Positions 24,430 through 34,363 of a stretch of 64,000 nt of DNA are shown piece by piece. Source of the DNA: Dyella_D sp052115385 (GTDB lineage Bacteria; Pseudomonadota; Gammaproteobacteria; Xanthomonadales; Rhodanobacteraceae). The stretch is taken from assembly GCF_052115385.1 (NCBI RefSeq), contig NZ_JBFRGP010000017.1:4123-68122 (forward strand), written 5' to 3'. The position numbers and the translations under genes are program-made. The first letter of the stretch is position 1, and every line of letters begins with the position of its first letter. Under the pieces are notes generated by a model that was not told the origin of the DNA, searched no databases, and was given only the letters and a program-made list of their open reading frames with translations.

Positions 24430-26163
24430 TTACCTCACCCCCTGCATCCACCGCCTGACCACCGGCGTCACAACCAGCGCAAGCACGGCAGCCCCCAGCC
24501 CCAGCCACACCATCTGCTGGAACAACGCCCCATACTTCGCCGTCGCCACCGCCATATCGATCTGCCCGTCCGCCGGCACGTCCAGCGCGGCGAGCTTGCC
24601 CAGGATCGAGGCGAGCTGTTCGGAGAACGAGGTGCCCAGCCACCAGGCGCCCATCATCAGCCCTGCCACCTGCGGCACTGAAAGCTCGGTGACGGCCGAG
24701 AGGCCGATCGGGGCGAGGGCGACTTCGCCCATCTCGATCAGCAGATAAGCAAGTGCGATCCACCACACGCTGCCGAGTGCGCCGCTGGCCGGGTCCGGGT
24801 TGCCCATCAGCAGCGGGATGAAAGCAAGGCCGGCGAAGGCGAGGCCGATCGCGCTCTTGGCCGGCTTGGATGGGTTGAGGCCGCGGCGTTCGAGGAAGGG
24901 CCATAGCCACGCGGCGATCGGTGCGAGCAGCACGATGAACAGCGGGCCGAGATAGGTGAGCGAGCTGGCGGTCTGCGGCAGCACCACGCAGTCGCGCACG
25001 ATGAAGACCACACCCATCACGGTGAGGCCGCCGAGCAGCAGGCCGGGCAGGCGGCCGCCGCGCAGGCGCAGGGCGAGCGCCACCAGGAACGGACTCAGCA
25101 CCAGCGGCAGCGTGGACCACGGCACCGGATGGCCTTCGCGGATCACCAGGGAAGGAAACAGGTCCTTGGTCAGCATGCGGTCGTTGAACAGCACCCAGGA
25201 GCCATAGGTCTGCTCGTACAAGGTAAAGAACAGCAGGCACACCGCCACGAAGAATACGCAGGCCAGCATGTGCTGGCGCTGCACCTTGGTGCAGCGCGCG
25301 GTGACGTACCAGGCCAGCCAGCCCAGCCACGCGGCCATCGTCGCCACCTGCAGCCACAGCACGGCGTTGCCCAACTGCATCAGCGCCCACAGCGCCGGCA
25401 AAGCGAGTGCCGCGCACAGATAGATGGTCCATTCCACGGTCAAGGGGCCGAGCAGGCGCCGCCGCAGCGCGGCCGGGTTCGGCGGCTCGGCGTGGCCTTG
25501 CAGATACTTCTGGCCGGTAAGGAACACCGCCAGTCCCGCCAGCATGCCGATGCCGGCCGCGCCGAAACCGTAGCTCCAGCCGTAGCGCTCGCCGAGATAA
25601 CCGCAGATCAGCGCGGAGAACAGCGCGCCTACATTGATGCCGGCATAGAACAAGGTGAAGCCCGAATCGAGCCGCGGATCGTCTTCCGCATACAGCTTGC
25701 CGACCACGGTGGAAATGTTCGGCTTCAGGAAGCCCACGCCGCTGATGATCAAGGCGAGCGAGAGATAGAACACGCTCAGCGCGAACAGGTCGCGATGCAC
25801 CACGCCATCCGGCCCTATCGTCGCCGCATGGCCTTCCACCGCCATGCCCAGGTGGCCCAGGCACAGCAGCACGCCGCCGAGCAGCACCGCCTTGCGCATG
25901 CCCAGGTAGCGGTCGGCCAGCATGCCGCCCAGCACCGGCGTGGCGTAGACCAGGCCGCCGTAGGCGCCGAGCACCGACAGGCTCTGGGCGTCGGTGAAGC
26001 CGTGATGCTTGATCAGGTACAGCGCCAGCAGCGCCTTCATTCCGTAGAACGAAAAGCGCTCCCACATCTCGGTGAAGAAGCAGACGTACAGGCCCTTGGG
26101 ATGGCCGAACAGCTCGTCGTGATCGATCGAGGCCGGCTGGGCGGCGAGGTGGGTGGATGCCAT
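24430..26163 (-). CDS. POT family proton-dependent oligopeptide transporter
   Basis: Inner-membrane major-facilitator protein importing di- and tripeptides with protons. 577 aa from ATG 26163 (MASTHLAAQP); the longer upstream frame is not supported. The family ExxER motif is in FFTEMWERFSFYGMKALL (about 29-46), and GGMLADRYLGMRKAVLLGG (about 74-92) is the loop 2-3 signature. About 13-14 helices. Divergent from the S9 peptidase gene; together they could supply and import peptides, although the peptidase is extracytoplasmic by its signal peptide only. Confidence 0.88.
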   Translation of the reverse strand: MASTHLAAQPASIDHDELFGHPKGLYVCFFTEMWERFSFYGMKALLALYLIKHHGFTDAQSLSVLGAYGGLVYATPVLGGMLADRYLGMRKAVLLGGVLLCLGHLGMAVEGHAATIGPDGVVHRDLFALSVFYLSLALIISGVGFLKPNISTVVGKLYAEDDPRLDSGFTLFYAGINVGALFSALICGYLGERYGWSYGFGAAGIGMLAGLAVFLTGQKYLQGHAEPPNPAALRRRLLGPLTVEWTIYLCAALALPALWALMQLGNAVLWLQVATMAAWLGWLAWYVTARCTKVQRQHMLACVFFVAVCLLFFTLYEQTYGSWVLFNDRMLTKDLFPSLVIREGHPVPWSTLPLVLSPFLVALALRLRGGRLPGLLLGGLTVMGVVFIVRDCVVLPQTASSLTYLGPLFIVLLAPIAAWLWPFLERRGLNPSKPAKSAIGLAFAGLAFIPLLMGNPDPASGALGSVWWIALAYLLIEMGEVALAPIGLSAVTELSVPQVAGLMMGAWWLGTSFSEQLASILGKLAALDVPADGQIDMAVATAKYGALFQQMVWLGLGAAVLALVVTPVVRRWMQGVR

Positions 26164-26314
26164 AGGGACGTGCCGGACTGCAAAAACGCCGAGTATGGCG
26201 AGCGAACGCCGTCCTCTGCCCGCGGCAAGTTCCCGTCTTGCTGCGTTATTCCTTGCGTCGCGTGGCGCGGCCTCTGTACCGTCTGCGCTTCGTTCCACCG
26301 AGGGAATCCTGCCC

Positions 26315-28399
26315 ATGAAGCCTCTGTTTGTCGCGCTGGCGCTGTCGCTGGCGGCCTCCGCCGCCGTGGCGGCCGAGGTCGAGAACCACTCGCCGCATCC
26401 GTTCAATATCCGCGACCTGGTGATGATGGATCGCGTCGGCGATCCACAGTTGTCGCCGGACGGCCGCTATGCGCTGTACACCCTGCGCAGCACCGACTAC
26501 GCCGCGAACAAGGGCGTCACCGCGATCTACCTGCTGGACCTGCAGCAGGGCGGCAAGCCGCGCAAGGTGGTGGACAAGGGTTCCTCGCCGCGCTGGGCGC
26601 CGGATGGCGCATCGTTCTATTACCTCGCCGCGAAGGATGGCGTATCGCAGCTGTGGCGCTGGGGTTCGAGCGAGTCGAAGCCGGGTTTGCTTGGTAAGAC
26701 CGCGCCGGCGCCGGCACAGGTGACGCACACGCCGGTGGACGTCAACGCGTTCGTGCTGTCGCCGGACGGCAAGCAGGCGCTGATGAGCTTCGACGTGTTT
26801 ACCGATTGCGCGGATCTGGCCTGCACCAAGGAGCGGCTGGACGGCCGCGAAGCCGACAAGTCCAGCGGCACCGTGTACGACAAGCTGTTCGTGCGCCACT
26901 GGGATACCTGGGCCGACGGCCGCCGCGCGCAGCTGTATATCGCGGACCTCGGCAGCGACGAAGCACCGCGCCTGCTCAGCCGCGGCATCGACGGCGACGT
27001 GCCGGGCAAGCCGTTCGGCGGCGATGACGAATTCGGTTTCTCGCCGGATGGGCGCACCGTGTATTTCGACGCGCGCATCGCCGGCAAGACCGAGCCCTGG
27101 TCGACCAACTTCGACGTCTACAGCGTGCCGGCCGACGGCTCGTCCGCGCCGAAGAACCTCACCTCCGCCAACCTGGCCTGGGATGCATTCCCGGTCGCCG
27201 CGCCGGATGGCAAGACGCTGTACTACCTCGCGATGAAGGAGCCCGGTTTCGAGGCGGACCGCTTCGCCATCACCGCGCTGGATCTGGACAGTGGGCAGAA
27301 GCGCGAGGTCGCGCCGGACTGGGATCGCTCCGCCGGCGGCCTGAAGATCTCCGCTGACGGCAAGACGCTGTATGCCAGCGCCGACGATCACGGCCAGCAT
27401 CCGCTGTTCGGCATCGACGTGGCCACCGGCAAGGTGCGCACGCTGGTGACCGACGGCGCCATCGGCGGCTACTCGCTGGGCAAGTCAAAGCTGCTGCTGC
27501 AGCGCGACGACCTGAAGCGCCCGGCCGATCTGTACACGGCCGACCTGCAGGGCAAGAGCCTGAAGCAGATCACCCGCTACAACGAGCAGCGCCTGAAGAA
27601 CGCGCAGATGGGCGACGCCGAGTTCTTCACCTTCAAGGGCTGGAACAACGAATCGGTGCAGGGCTACGTGGTGAAGCCGGCCAATTACAAATCGGGCCGC
27701 AAGTACCCGGTGGCCTTCATCATCCACGGCGGTCCGCAAGGCGCGATGGAAAACGCCTGGAGCTATCGCTGGAATCCGCAGACCTACGCGGGCCAGGGTT
27801 TCGCCGTGGTCACCATCAATTTCCACGGCTCCACCGGCTATGGCCAGGCGTTTACCGATTCCATCTCCGGCGACTGGGGCGGCAAGCCGCTGGATGATCT
27901 GAAAGCCGGCTGGAAGAGCGCGCTGTCCAAGTACAGCTTCCTCGACGGCAACCGCGCCTGCGCGCTCGGCGCCAGCTACGGCGGCTACATGGTGTATTGG
28001 ATCGCCGGCGTGTGGAACGAGCCGTGGAAGTGCCTGGTCGACCACGACGGCGTGTTCGATACGCGCTCGATGTACTACGCCACCGAAGAGCTGTGGTTCG
28101 AGGAAAAGGAAAACGGCGGCACGCCGTACGAGCATCCGGAGAACTACGAGAAGTTCAATCCGCTGAACCACGTGAAGGATTGGCGCGTGCCGATGCTGGT
28201 GGTGCACGGCGGCAAGGATTTCCGCATCCCGGATACGCAAGGCCTGGGCGCGTTCACCGCGATGCAGCGCCGCGGCATTCCCAGCCAGTTCCTGCATTTC
28301 CCGGACGAAAACCACTGGGTGCTGAAGCCGCAGAACAGCGTGCAGTGGCACGAGACGGTCAATGCCTGGCTGAAGCAGTGGACGGCGCCGTCGAAGTAA
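26315..28399 (+). CDS. S9 family prolyl oligopeptidase-like serine peptidase
   Basis: 694 aa from ATG 26315, with signal peptide MKPLFVALALSLAASAAVAAE, so periplasmic or secreted. Residues about 40-430 form the beta-propeller (repeated SPDGRYALY, SPDGKQALM, SPDGRTVYF). The alpha/beta-hydrolase domain follows, with the nucleophile in GASYGGYM (about 552-559), the acid in HGGKDFRIP and the histidine in DENHWVLKP. Likely a dipeptidyl or acylaminoacyl peptidase. The 5' end faces the POT transporter gene; the 3' end meets corA across a REP pair. Confidence 0.92.
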   Translation: MKPLFVALALSLAASAAVAAEVENHSPHPFNIRDLVMMDRVGDPQLSPDGRYALYTLRSTDYAANKGVTAIYLLDLQQGGKPRKVVDKGSSPRWAPDGASFYYLAAKDGVSQLWRWGSSESKPGLLGKTAPAPAQVTHTPVDVNAFVLSPDGKQALMSFDVFTDCADLACTKERLDGREADKSSGTVYDKLFVRHWDTWADGRRAQLYIADLGSDEAPRLLSRGIDGDVPGKPFGGDDEFGFSPDGRTVYFDARIAGKTEPWSTNFDVYSVPADGSSAPKNLTSANLAWDAFPVAAPDGKTLYYLAMKEPGFEADRFAITALDLDSGQKREVAPDWDRSAGGLKISADGKTLYASADDHGQHPLFGIDVATGKVRTLVTDGAIGGYSLGKSKLLLQRDDLKRPADLYTADLQGKSLKQITRYNEQRLKNAQMGDAEFFTFKGWNNESVQGYVVKPANYKSGRKYPVAFIIHGGPQGAMENAWSYRWNPQTYAGQGFAVVTINFHGSTGYGQAFTDSISGDWGGKPLDDLKAGWKSALSKYSFLDGNRACALGASYGGYMVYWIAGVWNEPWKCLVDHDGVFDTRSMYYATEELWFEEKENGGTPYEHPENYEKFNPLNHVKDWRVPMLVVHGGKDFRIPDTQGLGAFTAMQRRGIPSQFLHFPDENHWVLKPQNSVQWHETVNAWLKQWTAPSK

Positions 28400-28404
28400 C
28401 GCGT

Positions 28405-28493
28405 CGTAGGTTGGGGTGAGCCATAGGCGAACCCCAACATGCGCTTGGTGGATGCTTTTGTTGGGGTTCGCCTATGGCTCACCCCAACCTACG
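28405..28493. repeat. REP-type inverted repeat pair at a convergent junction
   Basis: Two 35-base arms (28405-28439 and 28459-28493) are perfect reverse complements around a 19-base loop. Each arm is itself a small hairpin (TTGGGGT...ACCCCAA around GAGCCATAGGCGA). It fills the gap between the S9 peptidase and corA stops. A close relative lies at 39182-39269. Such GGTTGGGGTGAGC-type repeats are dispersed in many proteobacterial genomes and may act as bidirectional terminators or mRNA stabilisers. Confidence 0.85.
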
Positions 28494-28504
28494 GCGATCG
28501 ATGA

Positions 28505-29533
28505 TTACAGCCAGCGCGATCGCTTCAGCCACGCATAGATGCCGGCCACCACGCCGATCACCAGGCAGATCATCGCGGGGTAGGCCCAGCTCTTGTCGAG
28601 CTCCGGCATATGGTGGAAGTTCATGCCGTACCAGCTGGTGATCAGCGTCGGTGCAGCCAGCATGGCGGCCCAGCCGGCCAGCTTCTTCATCACTTCGTTC
28701 TGGTTGAAGGTGACCAGCGAGAGGTTGATGTTGATCGCCGCGGAAAGCATCTCGCGCATCGCGCTGATCGATTCATTGACGCGGAACACGTGGTCGTACA
28801 CGTCGCGGAAATAGGCGCGCAGCTCGTCCTGGATCAGGTGCGGATGCATGCGCACCAGCTGGCTGATGATGTCCTGCAGCGGCGCCACCGCCAGGCGCAG
28901 GGTCATCAGGTCGCGCTGCATGTCGTACAGGCGGCGCACCGTGCGGCGCTTGAAGGTGTCGCCGAAGATGTCCTTCTCCAGCTCCTGCAGCTCTTCCTTG
29001 AACTCGCGCACGATCGGCAGCAGGTTGTCGACGATGAAGTCGAGCACGCCATACAAGCCATAGCTGGGGCCGAGCGCGAGCAGGTCCGGCGTGTGCTCGC
29101 AGGCGCGCCGCGCCGGTGCATAGGAGAGCGAAGCGCCGTGGCGCACGGTGACCAGGTAGCGCGCGCCGAGGAAGATATGCGTCTCGCCAAAGGCGATATG
29201 CCCGTTCACCAGCTGCGCGGTCTGCACCACGATGAACAGCGACTCGCCATAGGCCTCGATCTTGGTGCGCTGGTGCGCGGCCTGGGCGTCCTCGATCGCA
29301 AGATCGTGCAGGTCGAATTCTTCCTGCAGCTTCAGCAGCAGCGACTCGTCGGGCTCGTGCAGGCCGACCCAGACGAAGGTGTCCGGCTCCTTCAGGACGT
29401 CACTGATCGCGTCCAGCGTGATATCGCCGATGCGCTTGCCATCACGGGTGTTGTAGGCGACGCAGTTGACCACCATGGCACCGGCCGATGGTGTCTCGTG
29501 GTTGAGGGCTTTAAGCGAATCGACGGCAGGCAT
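28505..29533 (-). CDS. corA: CorA family magnesium/cobalt channel
   Basis: Pentameric inner-membrane divalent cation channel. 342 aa. The signature YGMNFHHMPE (about 303-312) follows the first of two C-terminal helices; the second helix and a basic tail (AWLKRSRWL) end the protein. The large N-terminal cytoplasmic domain contains VWVGLHEPDE, HDLAIEDAQAAHQRTK and the long stalk helix region (about 175-290). Start is MPAVDSLK at 29533; an internal Met20 (MVVNCVAY) is also possible. Confidence 0.92.
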   Translation of the reverse strand: MPAVDSLKALNHETPSAGAMVVNCVAYNTRDGKRIGDITLDAISDVLKEPDTFVWVGLHEPDESLLLKLQEEFDLHDLAIEDAQAAHQRTKIEAYGESLFIVVQTAQLVNGHIAFGETHIFLGARYLVTVRHGASLSYAPARRACEHTPDLLALGPSYGLYGVLDFIVDNLLPIVREFKEELQELEKDIFGDTFKRRTVRRLYDMQRDLMTLRLAVAPLQDIISQLVRMHPHLIQDELRAYFRDVYDHVFRVNESISAMREMLSAAININLSLVTFNQNEVMKKLAGWAAMLAAPTLITSWYGMNFHHMPELDKSWAYPAMICLVIGVVAGIYAWLKRSRWL

Positions 29534-29666
29534 GGTGGCGATGATGCCGTGAGCCAGTGGTCAGGGCAATCGCAGCAGTGTGACAAACAGGCCATGTCGC
29601 CGGCCTCCATGGCCGCCGCCGGGAGCGCTCACGCTATGATTCGGTGCTGAGCCACAGGGGTATGGG

Positions 29667-31640
29667 ATGGAAGGGTATCGGCTGGGGTTTCGCGGGGACA
29701 TCGAAGGGCTGCGTGCGGTCGCCATCCTGTTGGTGGTCGCGGCCCATGCAAGCGTGCCCTGGCTGGCTGGCGGGTTCATCGGCGTCGACGTTTTTTTCGT
29801 GCTGTCAGGCTTCCTCATCACCGGGCTGCTGCAGCGCGAGCTGGCTGAGCAGGGTCGCATCGATTTTGGGGCGTTCTATATACGCCGCCTGCGCAGGCTC
29901 TTGCCGGCTTTGCTGCTGGTGGTGCTGGTGGTTTCCGCGGTTGCCTTCCGCTTGCTGGCGCCTTGGGATCAGGGCCGGCAAGCGAGCGCTGCCGCCATGG
30001 CGTCCGTGTGGCTCAGCAACATCCATTTCGCGCTCGCCAAGCTGGATTACTTTGCGCCAGGTACGGAAGCGAATCTCTTCCTGCATACATGGTCACTTGG
30101 CGTCGAGGAGCAGTTCTATCTGCTATGGCCGGCGCTGTTGATGGGCGTCTGGCTTCTGGCGAAGCGCAACGCTCGCTCCTTCAAGGATCGAGGAGTGGCA
30201 GTTCTGCTGGCCGTGGCCTGCGCGAGTCTGGTGGCGGAACTCGTGCTTTCGAAGCGCTTCCCGCAATGGGCTTTCTACATGATGCCCACCAGGGCGTGGC
30301 AGTTCGCGGCGGGCGGGTTGATCTGGGCACTGCCCGCGATGGCTGGCGAAGCTAAGTCGTCCGTACGCCGTTACATCGCTGCTAGCCTGGGGTGGGTGGG
30401 CTTGGCCCTCATCATCGGGACGGCCCTTTGCTTGAACGGTGCCGTTCCCTATCCCGGATGGAGGGCTGTCATCCCTACGCTGGGTGCCGCCCTGGTCATT
30501 TACGCGGGGATGCCCGGCAGCCATGTGCTGTCCGCCAAATTCCTCGCATCGCGGCCATTGCAGGGCATCGGGCGGATCTCCTATGCCTGGTATCTCTGGC
30601 ATTGGCCGGCGCTGCTGCTTGGTGGCTTCGCGCTCGACTGGGTCGGCGCGCCGCTGCTGGCAGTCGAGGTGCTGGCCTCCCTGGTGCTCGCCGTTCTTAC
30701 CTATCGCTATGTGGAAACGCCCTTGCGCCATCGCCGTGGTTGGTTGACTTATCGGCACGCCGCGTTGCTGGCCAGTGTGGGACTGATGGCGGCGATGAGT
30801 ATGGGTGCCGTCCTATGGCGCAACCAGGCGACAGCGGCGTCTGCTCGTCCGGATGTCATGCGATACGCCAAAGCCTACAAGGACACTCCCGCTATCTATC
30901 CGATGGGTTGCGATGATTGGTACAAGGCCGAGGCGGTGAAGTTCTGCTCGTTCGGGCCGACAGATGCCGAGCACACTGCCGTGCTGATGGGCGACAGCAT
31001 CGCCGGGCAATGGTCTCCTGCGATGATCAGGGCCTTCAATCGAGCAGGTTGGCGCCTGCTGGTGGTGACCAAGTCCTCTTGTCCCATGGTGGACGAGTCA
31101 TTCTTTTACGAGCGCATCAGGCGCGAATTTACGGAGTGCACTCATTGGCGATCGGCGGCGCTGGAACTCATCGCGGAGATGAAACCCGATCTGCTGCTGT
31201 TGAGCAACGCATCGAACTACGGCTTCACCCAGTCGCAGTGGGTCGATGGTACTGCGAGGGTGTTGCAAGCTGTCGCCGGCCCGGTGAAACGCGTCGTCGT
31301 GCTGAGGGCCACGCCAGGTATCCGGTTCGATGGCCCCAGTTGTCTGGCGACGCATATCGGCAAGCTCGATGCGTGCGGCGCCCCCTATCGCGATCCGCAG
31401 GCCGATCGGGTCTTTGCATGGCAACAGGAGGCGTCGGCGCGGTTCGGCAATGCGTCGACGTTGGATTTTAACGATCTGATATGTCCTGACGCGACATGCA
31501 AAGCCGCCAAGGGCGGACAGGTCGTATTCCGCGATTCGCAGCACATGACCGCCAGTTTCGCCGAGTCGCTGGGCGACGCCGTGACTGCACGCCTTGGGAT
31601 CGAAGCGGCAGGCGCCACGGCCAAGGATTCGGCGCGCTGA
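29667..31640 (+). CDS. Acyltransferase 3 (OafA/YrhL-like) with C-terminal SGNH domain
   Basis: 657 aa. Residues about 8-350 are the multi-spanning acyltransferase-3 domain with the usual blocks FRGDIEGLRAVAILLVVAAH, GFIGVDVFFVLSGFLITG and HTWSLGVEEQFYLLWP. After a last helix near 365-385, a periplasmic SGNH-hydrolase-like domain (about 430-640) shows the nucleophile block VLMGDSIAGQW and a late DSQHMTASFAESL. This fused form O-acetylates surface sugars such as O-antigen or peptidoglycan. It stands alone between corA (divergent) and the DUF4105 gene (convergent). Confidence 0.88.
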   Translation: MEGYRLGFRGDIEGLRAVAILLVVAAHASVPWLAGGFIGVDVFFVLSGFLITGLLQRELAEQGRIDFGAFYIRRLRRLLPALLLVVLVVSAVAFRLLAPWDQGRQASAAAMASVWLSNIHFALAKLDYFAPGTEANLFLHTWSLGVEEQFYLLWPALLMGVWLLAKRNARSFKDRGVAVLLAVACASLVAELVLSKRFPQWAFYMMPTRAWQFAAGGLIWALPAMAGEAKSSVRRYIAASLGWVGLALIIGTALCLNGAVPYPGWRAVIPTLGAALVIYAGMPGSHVLSAKFLASRPLQGIGRISYAWYLWHWPALLLGGFALDWVGAPLLAVEVLASLVLAVLTYRYVETPLRHRRGWLTYRHAALLASVGLMAAMSMGAVLWRNQATAASARPDVMRYAKAYKDTPAIYPMGCDDWYKAEAVKFCSFGPTDAEHTAVLMGDSIAGQWSPAMIRAFNRAGWRLLVVTKSSCPMVDESFFYERIRREFTECTHWRSAALELIAEMKPDLLLLSNASNYGFTQSQWVDGTARVLQAVAGPVKRVVVLRATPGIRFDGPSCLATHIGKLDACGAPYRDPQADRVFAWQQEASARFGNASTLDFNDLICPDATCKAAKGGQVVFRDSQHMTASFAESLGDAVTARLGIEAAGATAKDSAR

Positions 31641-31670
31641 ATATCCCGCGGACTACGCCAGGGAAATACG

Positions 31671-32891
31671 TCAGGAGCGCAGACGCCGCAACCCCCGCCG
31701 CAAACTCCATGACAACGCCAGCCAGCACGGTATCGCGAACAGTAGCCACGGCTGGTTCTGCTGCACGGTGCCGGGCCACACATGCAGGCCCAGTGCGACC
31801 GCGAGCGCGATCAATTGCAGCAGGATGACGCGGTCCGCCAGTCGCGACGCGGCCAGGCCGCGGCGCGCGCGCCACAGCGAGGGCAGCAGCAGGAAGGCGA
31901 GCGGGTTGAACAGCAGCAGGTTGGCGTTGGCCCAGGCGGAGTGGTGCGTGGTGAGTGTCCACAGCACCAGCAGCAGCAGGCCGACGATGCCGGCGGCGAC
32001 CAGGTAAAGCGTGCCTAGCAGGGCAAGTCCCGTCGGCCAGCGGCGTGCGGCGACGATCAGCAACGCGGCGAAGACCAGGCCGGCGAGGGCGAGCGGCAGC
32101 AGCAGCTTGGGCGCCTGTTCCGGCGGCACGTCGAGGCGGTTCGGCGAGAGCAGCTCGCCGGCGCCGGCGAGTCTGCGCGTGCCGCCGGCACCGTAGTCCA
32201 CGTTCACCGCGGCCAGTTCGCGCTGCAGCACCATCGGCAAAAAGCTTTCCTGCCACGCGGTCAGCGGCTGGTCGGCATAAGGCCCAAGGCCCAGGTCCAG
32301 GATCAACATCAGCCACGGCTGCGCGCTCATCAGGCGCGCCGTCTGCTGGCGGTAGGTCATCAGGCCGGCACGTCCTTGCAACTGCTTGCGGATCACGCCG
32401 CCGAGCGCGTGGTCCAGCGCGTCGCGCACGCGGGTGGTGCAGTTGTCGGCGTAGTAGTCGTAGTCGTAGCGCGCATTCTCGGGGCGCAGGTTCCACAGCA
32501 GGAAGTCGCGCAGCGCGGCGGCCTGTTCCGGTGTCAGCGCCAGCAACTGGCGCGTGACGGAGCGGCCGGATTCGATGTAGTAGCGCTGGTCCTGTTCGGT
32601 GTAGGCGCCATCCATCAGATAGTGCATGCGGCCGCGCGCGAAGTTGAGCAGGAAGCCGCTCTCGTCGAAGTCGAACACGCCGTAGTTGAAGTCGACCGAT
32701 TCGCCGCTGACGGTGTCGCGCACCTGGATCGCGTCGTGGCCGAAGCGTTCCCAGTAGGTCTCGCCGGGACCATAGGTGACCAGGGCGACTTCGAGGTTCG
32801 CGCCCGGCGCATTGGCCACGCTCGCCTGAGCCTGGGCGAACGCAGCCCCCAGCAATGCAAACAACAGGAGGGTGCGAGCGATCAGGCTCAT
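31671..32891 (-). CDS. DUF4105 domain protein with C-terminal membrane helices
   Basis: 406 aa from ATG 32891 (MSLIARTLLLFALLGAAFAQAQA signal peptide). The exported part has the DUF4105 features ALVTYGPGETYWERFGHDAIQV, NYGVFDF and ADNCTTRVRD with a conserved Asn-Cys-Thr, a papain-like or NlpC-like appearance that could mean a thiol enzyme. From about residue 255 four hydrophobic helices follow. Function unknown. It lies 32 bases downstream of corC on the same strand, the place where lnt is often found. Confidence 0.72.
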   Translation of the reverse strand: MSLIARTLLLFALLGAAFAQAQASVANAPGANLEVALVTYGPGETYWERFGHDAIQVRDTVSGESVDFNYGVFDFDESGFLLNFARGRMHYLMDGAYTEQDQRYYIESGRSVTRQLLALTPEQAAALRDFLLWNLRPENARYDYDYYADNCTTRVRDALDHALGGVIRKQLQGRAGLMTYRQQTARLMSAQPWLMLILDLGLGPYADQPLTAWQESFLPMVLQRELAAVNVDYGAGGTRRLAGAGELLSPNRLDVPPEQAPKLLLPLALAGLVFAALLIVAARRWPTGLALLGTLYLVAAGIVGLLLLVLWTLTTHHSAWANANLLLFNPLAFLLLPSLWRARRGLAASRLADRVILLQLIALAVALGLHVWPGTVQQNQPWLLFAIPCWLALSWSLRRGLRRLRS

Positions 32892-32923
32892 CGGCGGGCG
32901 TTTCCTAAAGGGTGAAAAGCGGC

Positions 32924-33793
32924 TCAGCCTTCGGCGAGGCGGTGGACGCGGAACTGCTGCACGCGGCGGTCGTCCGCCTCGGTGACGTGGAACAGGTAAT
33001 CGCCGATGGCGACTTCCTCGCCCACTTCCGGCAGGTGGCCGAACTCGGAGGTGGCCATGCCGCCGACCGTGTCGAACTCCTCGTCGGAGAACGCGGCGCC
33101 GGCCTGCTCGTTGAAGTCGGCGATCGGCGTCAGTGCGCTGACCAGCCAACCGCCGCCGGCCTGCTCATGCATCAGCTCGGGCTGTTCCTCGTCGTCGTGC
33201 TCGTCGTCGATCTCGCCGACGATCTGCTCCAGCACATCCTCGATGGTGATCAGGCCGGCGACGCCGCCGTACTCGTCCACCACCAGTGCCATGTGGTTGC
33301 GGGTGTGGCGGAACTCCGCCAGCAGCACGTTCAGGCGCATCGCTTCGGGGATCAGCACCGCCGGACGCAGCACGGTGGCGAGGCTGAAATCGTGGCCATC
33401 GCCGACGAACTTCAGCAGGTCCTTGGCCAGCAGGATGCCGAGGATCTCGTCCTTGTCTTCGCCGTGGACCGGAAAGCGCGAGTGGCCGGATTCGACCACC
33501 GTGGCGAAGATCTCGCTCAGCGGGGCCTCGGCGGAGACCATCACGATCTGCGCGCGCGGCACCATCACGTCGTCGACGCTCAGTTCGGTGACCTTGATCG
33601 CGCCCTCGACCATGGTGAGGGTGTCGTTGGACATCAGGCCGTTGGCCTGGGCCGAGCGCAGCTCTTCAATCAGCTCTTCGCGATTGCGCGGCTCGCCGGA
33701 AAACAGATGGCCCAGTCGATCCCACCATTTGCGGTGGGCCGGGCCGCTGGTACTGCCAGGGTCCTCGTTCATTACGCTTGCGTGTGTGCCCAT
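32924..33793 (-). CDS. corC: CorC/HlyC family CBS-domain protein
   Basis: 289 aa cytoplasmic YbeX-type protein. Two CBS motifs span about residues 70-190 (VDDVMVPRAQIVMVSAEAPL, GLITIEDVLEQIVGEIDDEHD) and a transporter-associated CorC_HlyC domain covers about 205-285 (WLVSALTPIADFNE, ATSEFGHLPEVGEEVAIGDY). YbeX is linked to magnesium homeostasis and to ribosome function together with YbeY and YbeZ. The start may instead be the internal Met at 33772 (MNEDPGS). It belongs to the ybeZ-ybeY-corC run. Confidence 0.9.
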   Translation of the reverse strand: MGTHASVMNEDPGSTSGPAHRKWWDRLGHLFSGEPRNREELIEELRSAQANGLMSNDTLTMVEGAIKVTELSVDDVMVPRAQIVMVSAEAPLSEIFATVVESGHSRFPVHGEDKDEILGILLAKDLLKFVGDGHDFSLATVLRPAVLIPEAMRLNVLLAEFRHTRNHMALVVDEYGGVAGLITIEDVLEQIVGEIDDEHDDEEQPELMHEQAGGGWLVSALTPIADFNEQAGAAFSDEEFDTVGGMATSEFGHLPEVGEEVAIGDYLFHVTEADDRRVQQFRVHRLAEG

Positions 33794-33877
33794 GCGGAGG
33801 GCGGAATCGCCAGTCTAGCCCAAAACTTGTGACGATTCAGGCCGCAAGCCCGATCAGCAGGCCTGCCCGACGAGGCT

Positions 33878-34363
33878 TCAGGCGTACGGGTCGGCGATGC
33901 CCAGGCCGGCCAGGATGCGGGTTTCCAGCGCTTCCATGGCCTCGGCCTCGGTGTCTTCGAGGTGGTCGTAGCCAAGCAGATGCAGCACGCCGTGCACGGT
34001 CATATGGGCCCAGTGGTCACGCGGCGCCTTGCCTTGTTCGGCCGCTTCGCGGGCCACCACCGGGGCACAGATGGCCAGGTCGCCGATCAGCGGCAGGGTG
34101 ACGCCCGGCGGCAATTCGGCGGGGAAGGACAGCACGTTGGTGGCGTAGTCCTTGCCGCGGTAATCGCGGTTGAGCGCACGGCCTTCCTTCGCGTCGACGA
34201 TGCGGATCGACAGCTCCGTCGCCTTGCGTCGCTTCGCACCGCGCAGCGCCGCGTCCACCCATAACCGGAAGCTGGCGGAGGCGGGCACGCCGGCGCGCGG
34301 CGCCCCGTAACCCACCGACAGGCTCAGCTTCGACGTGGCGGCTGATGCCTTGGCCGCACTCAC
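33878..34363 (-). CDS. ybeY: Endoribonuclease YbeY (rRNA maturation factor)
   Basis: Zinc-dependent endoribonuclease needed for 16S rRNA 3'-end maturation and ribosome quality control. 161 aa. The metal site HGVLHLLGYDH (HxxxHxxxxxH, about 124-134) and the upstream LNRDYRGKDYATNVLSFP block are diagnostic. GTG 34363 overlaps the ybeZ stop by 4 bases, so the two are translationally coupled. Confidence 0.95.
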   Translation of the reverse strand: MSAAKASAATSKLSLSVGYGAPRAGVPASASFRLWVDAALRGAKRRKATELSIRIVDAKEGRALNRDYRGKDYATNVLSFPAELPPGVTLPLIGDLAICAPVVAREAAEQGKAPRDHWAHMTVHGVLHLLGYDHLEDTEAEAMEALETRILAGLGIADPYA

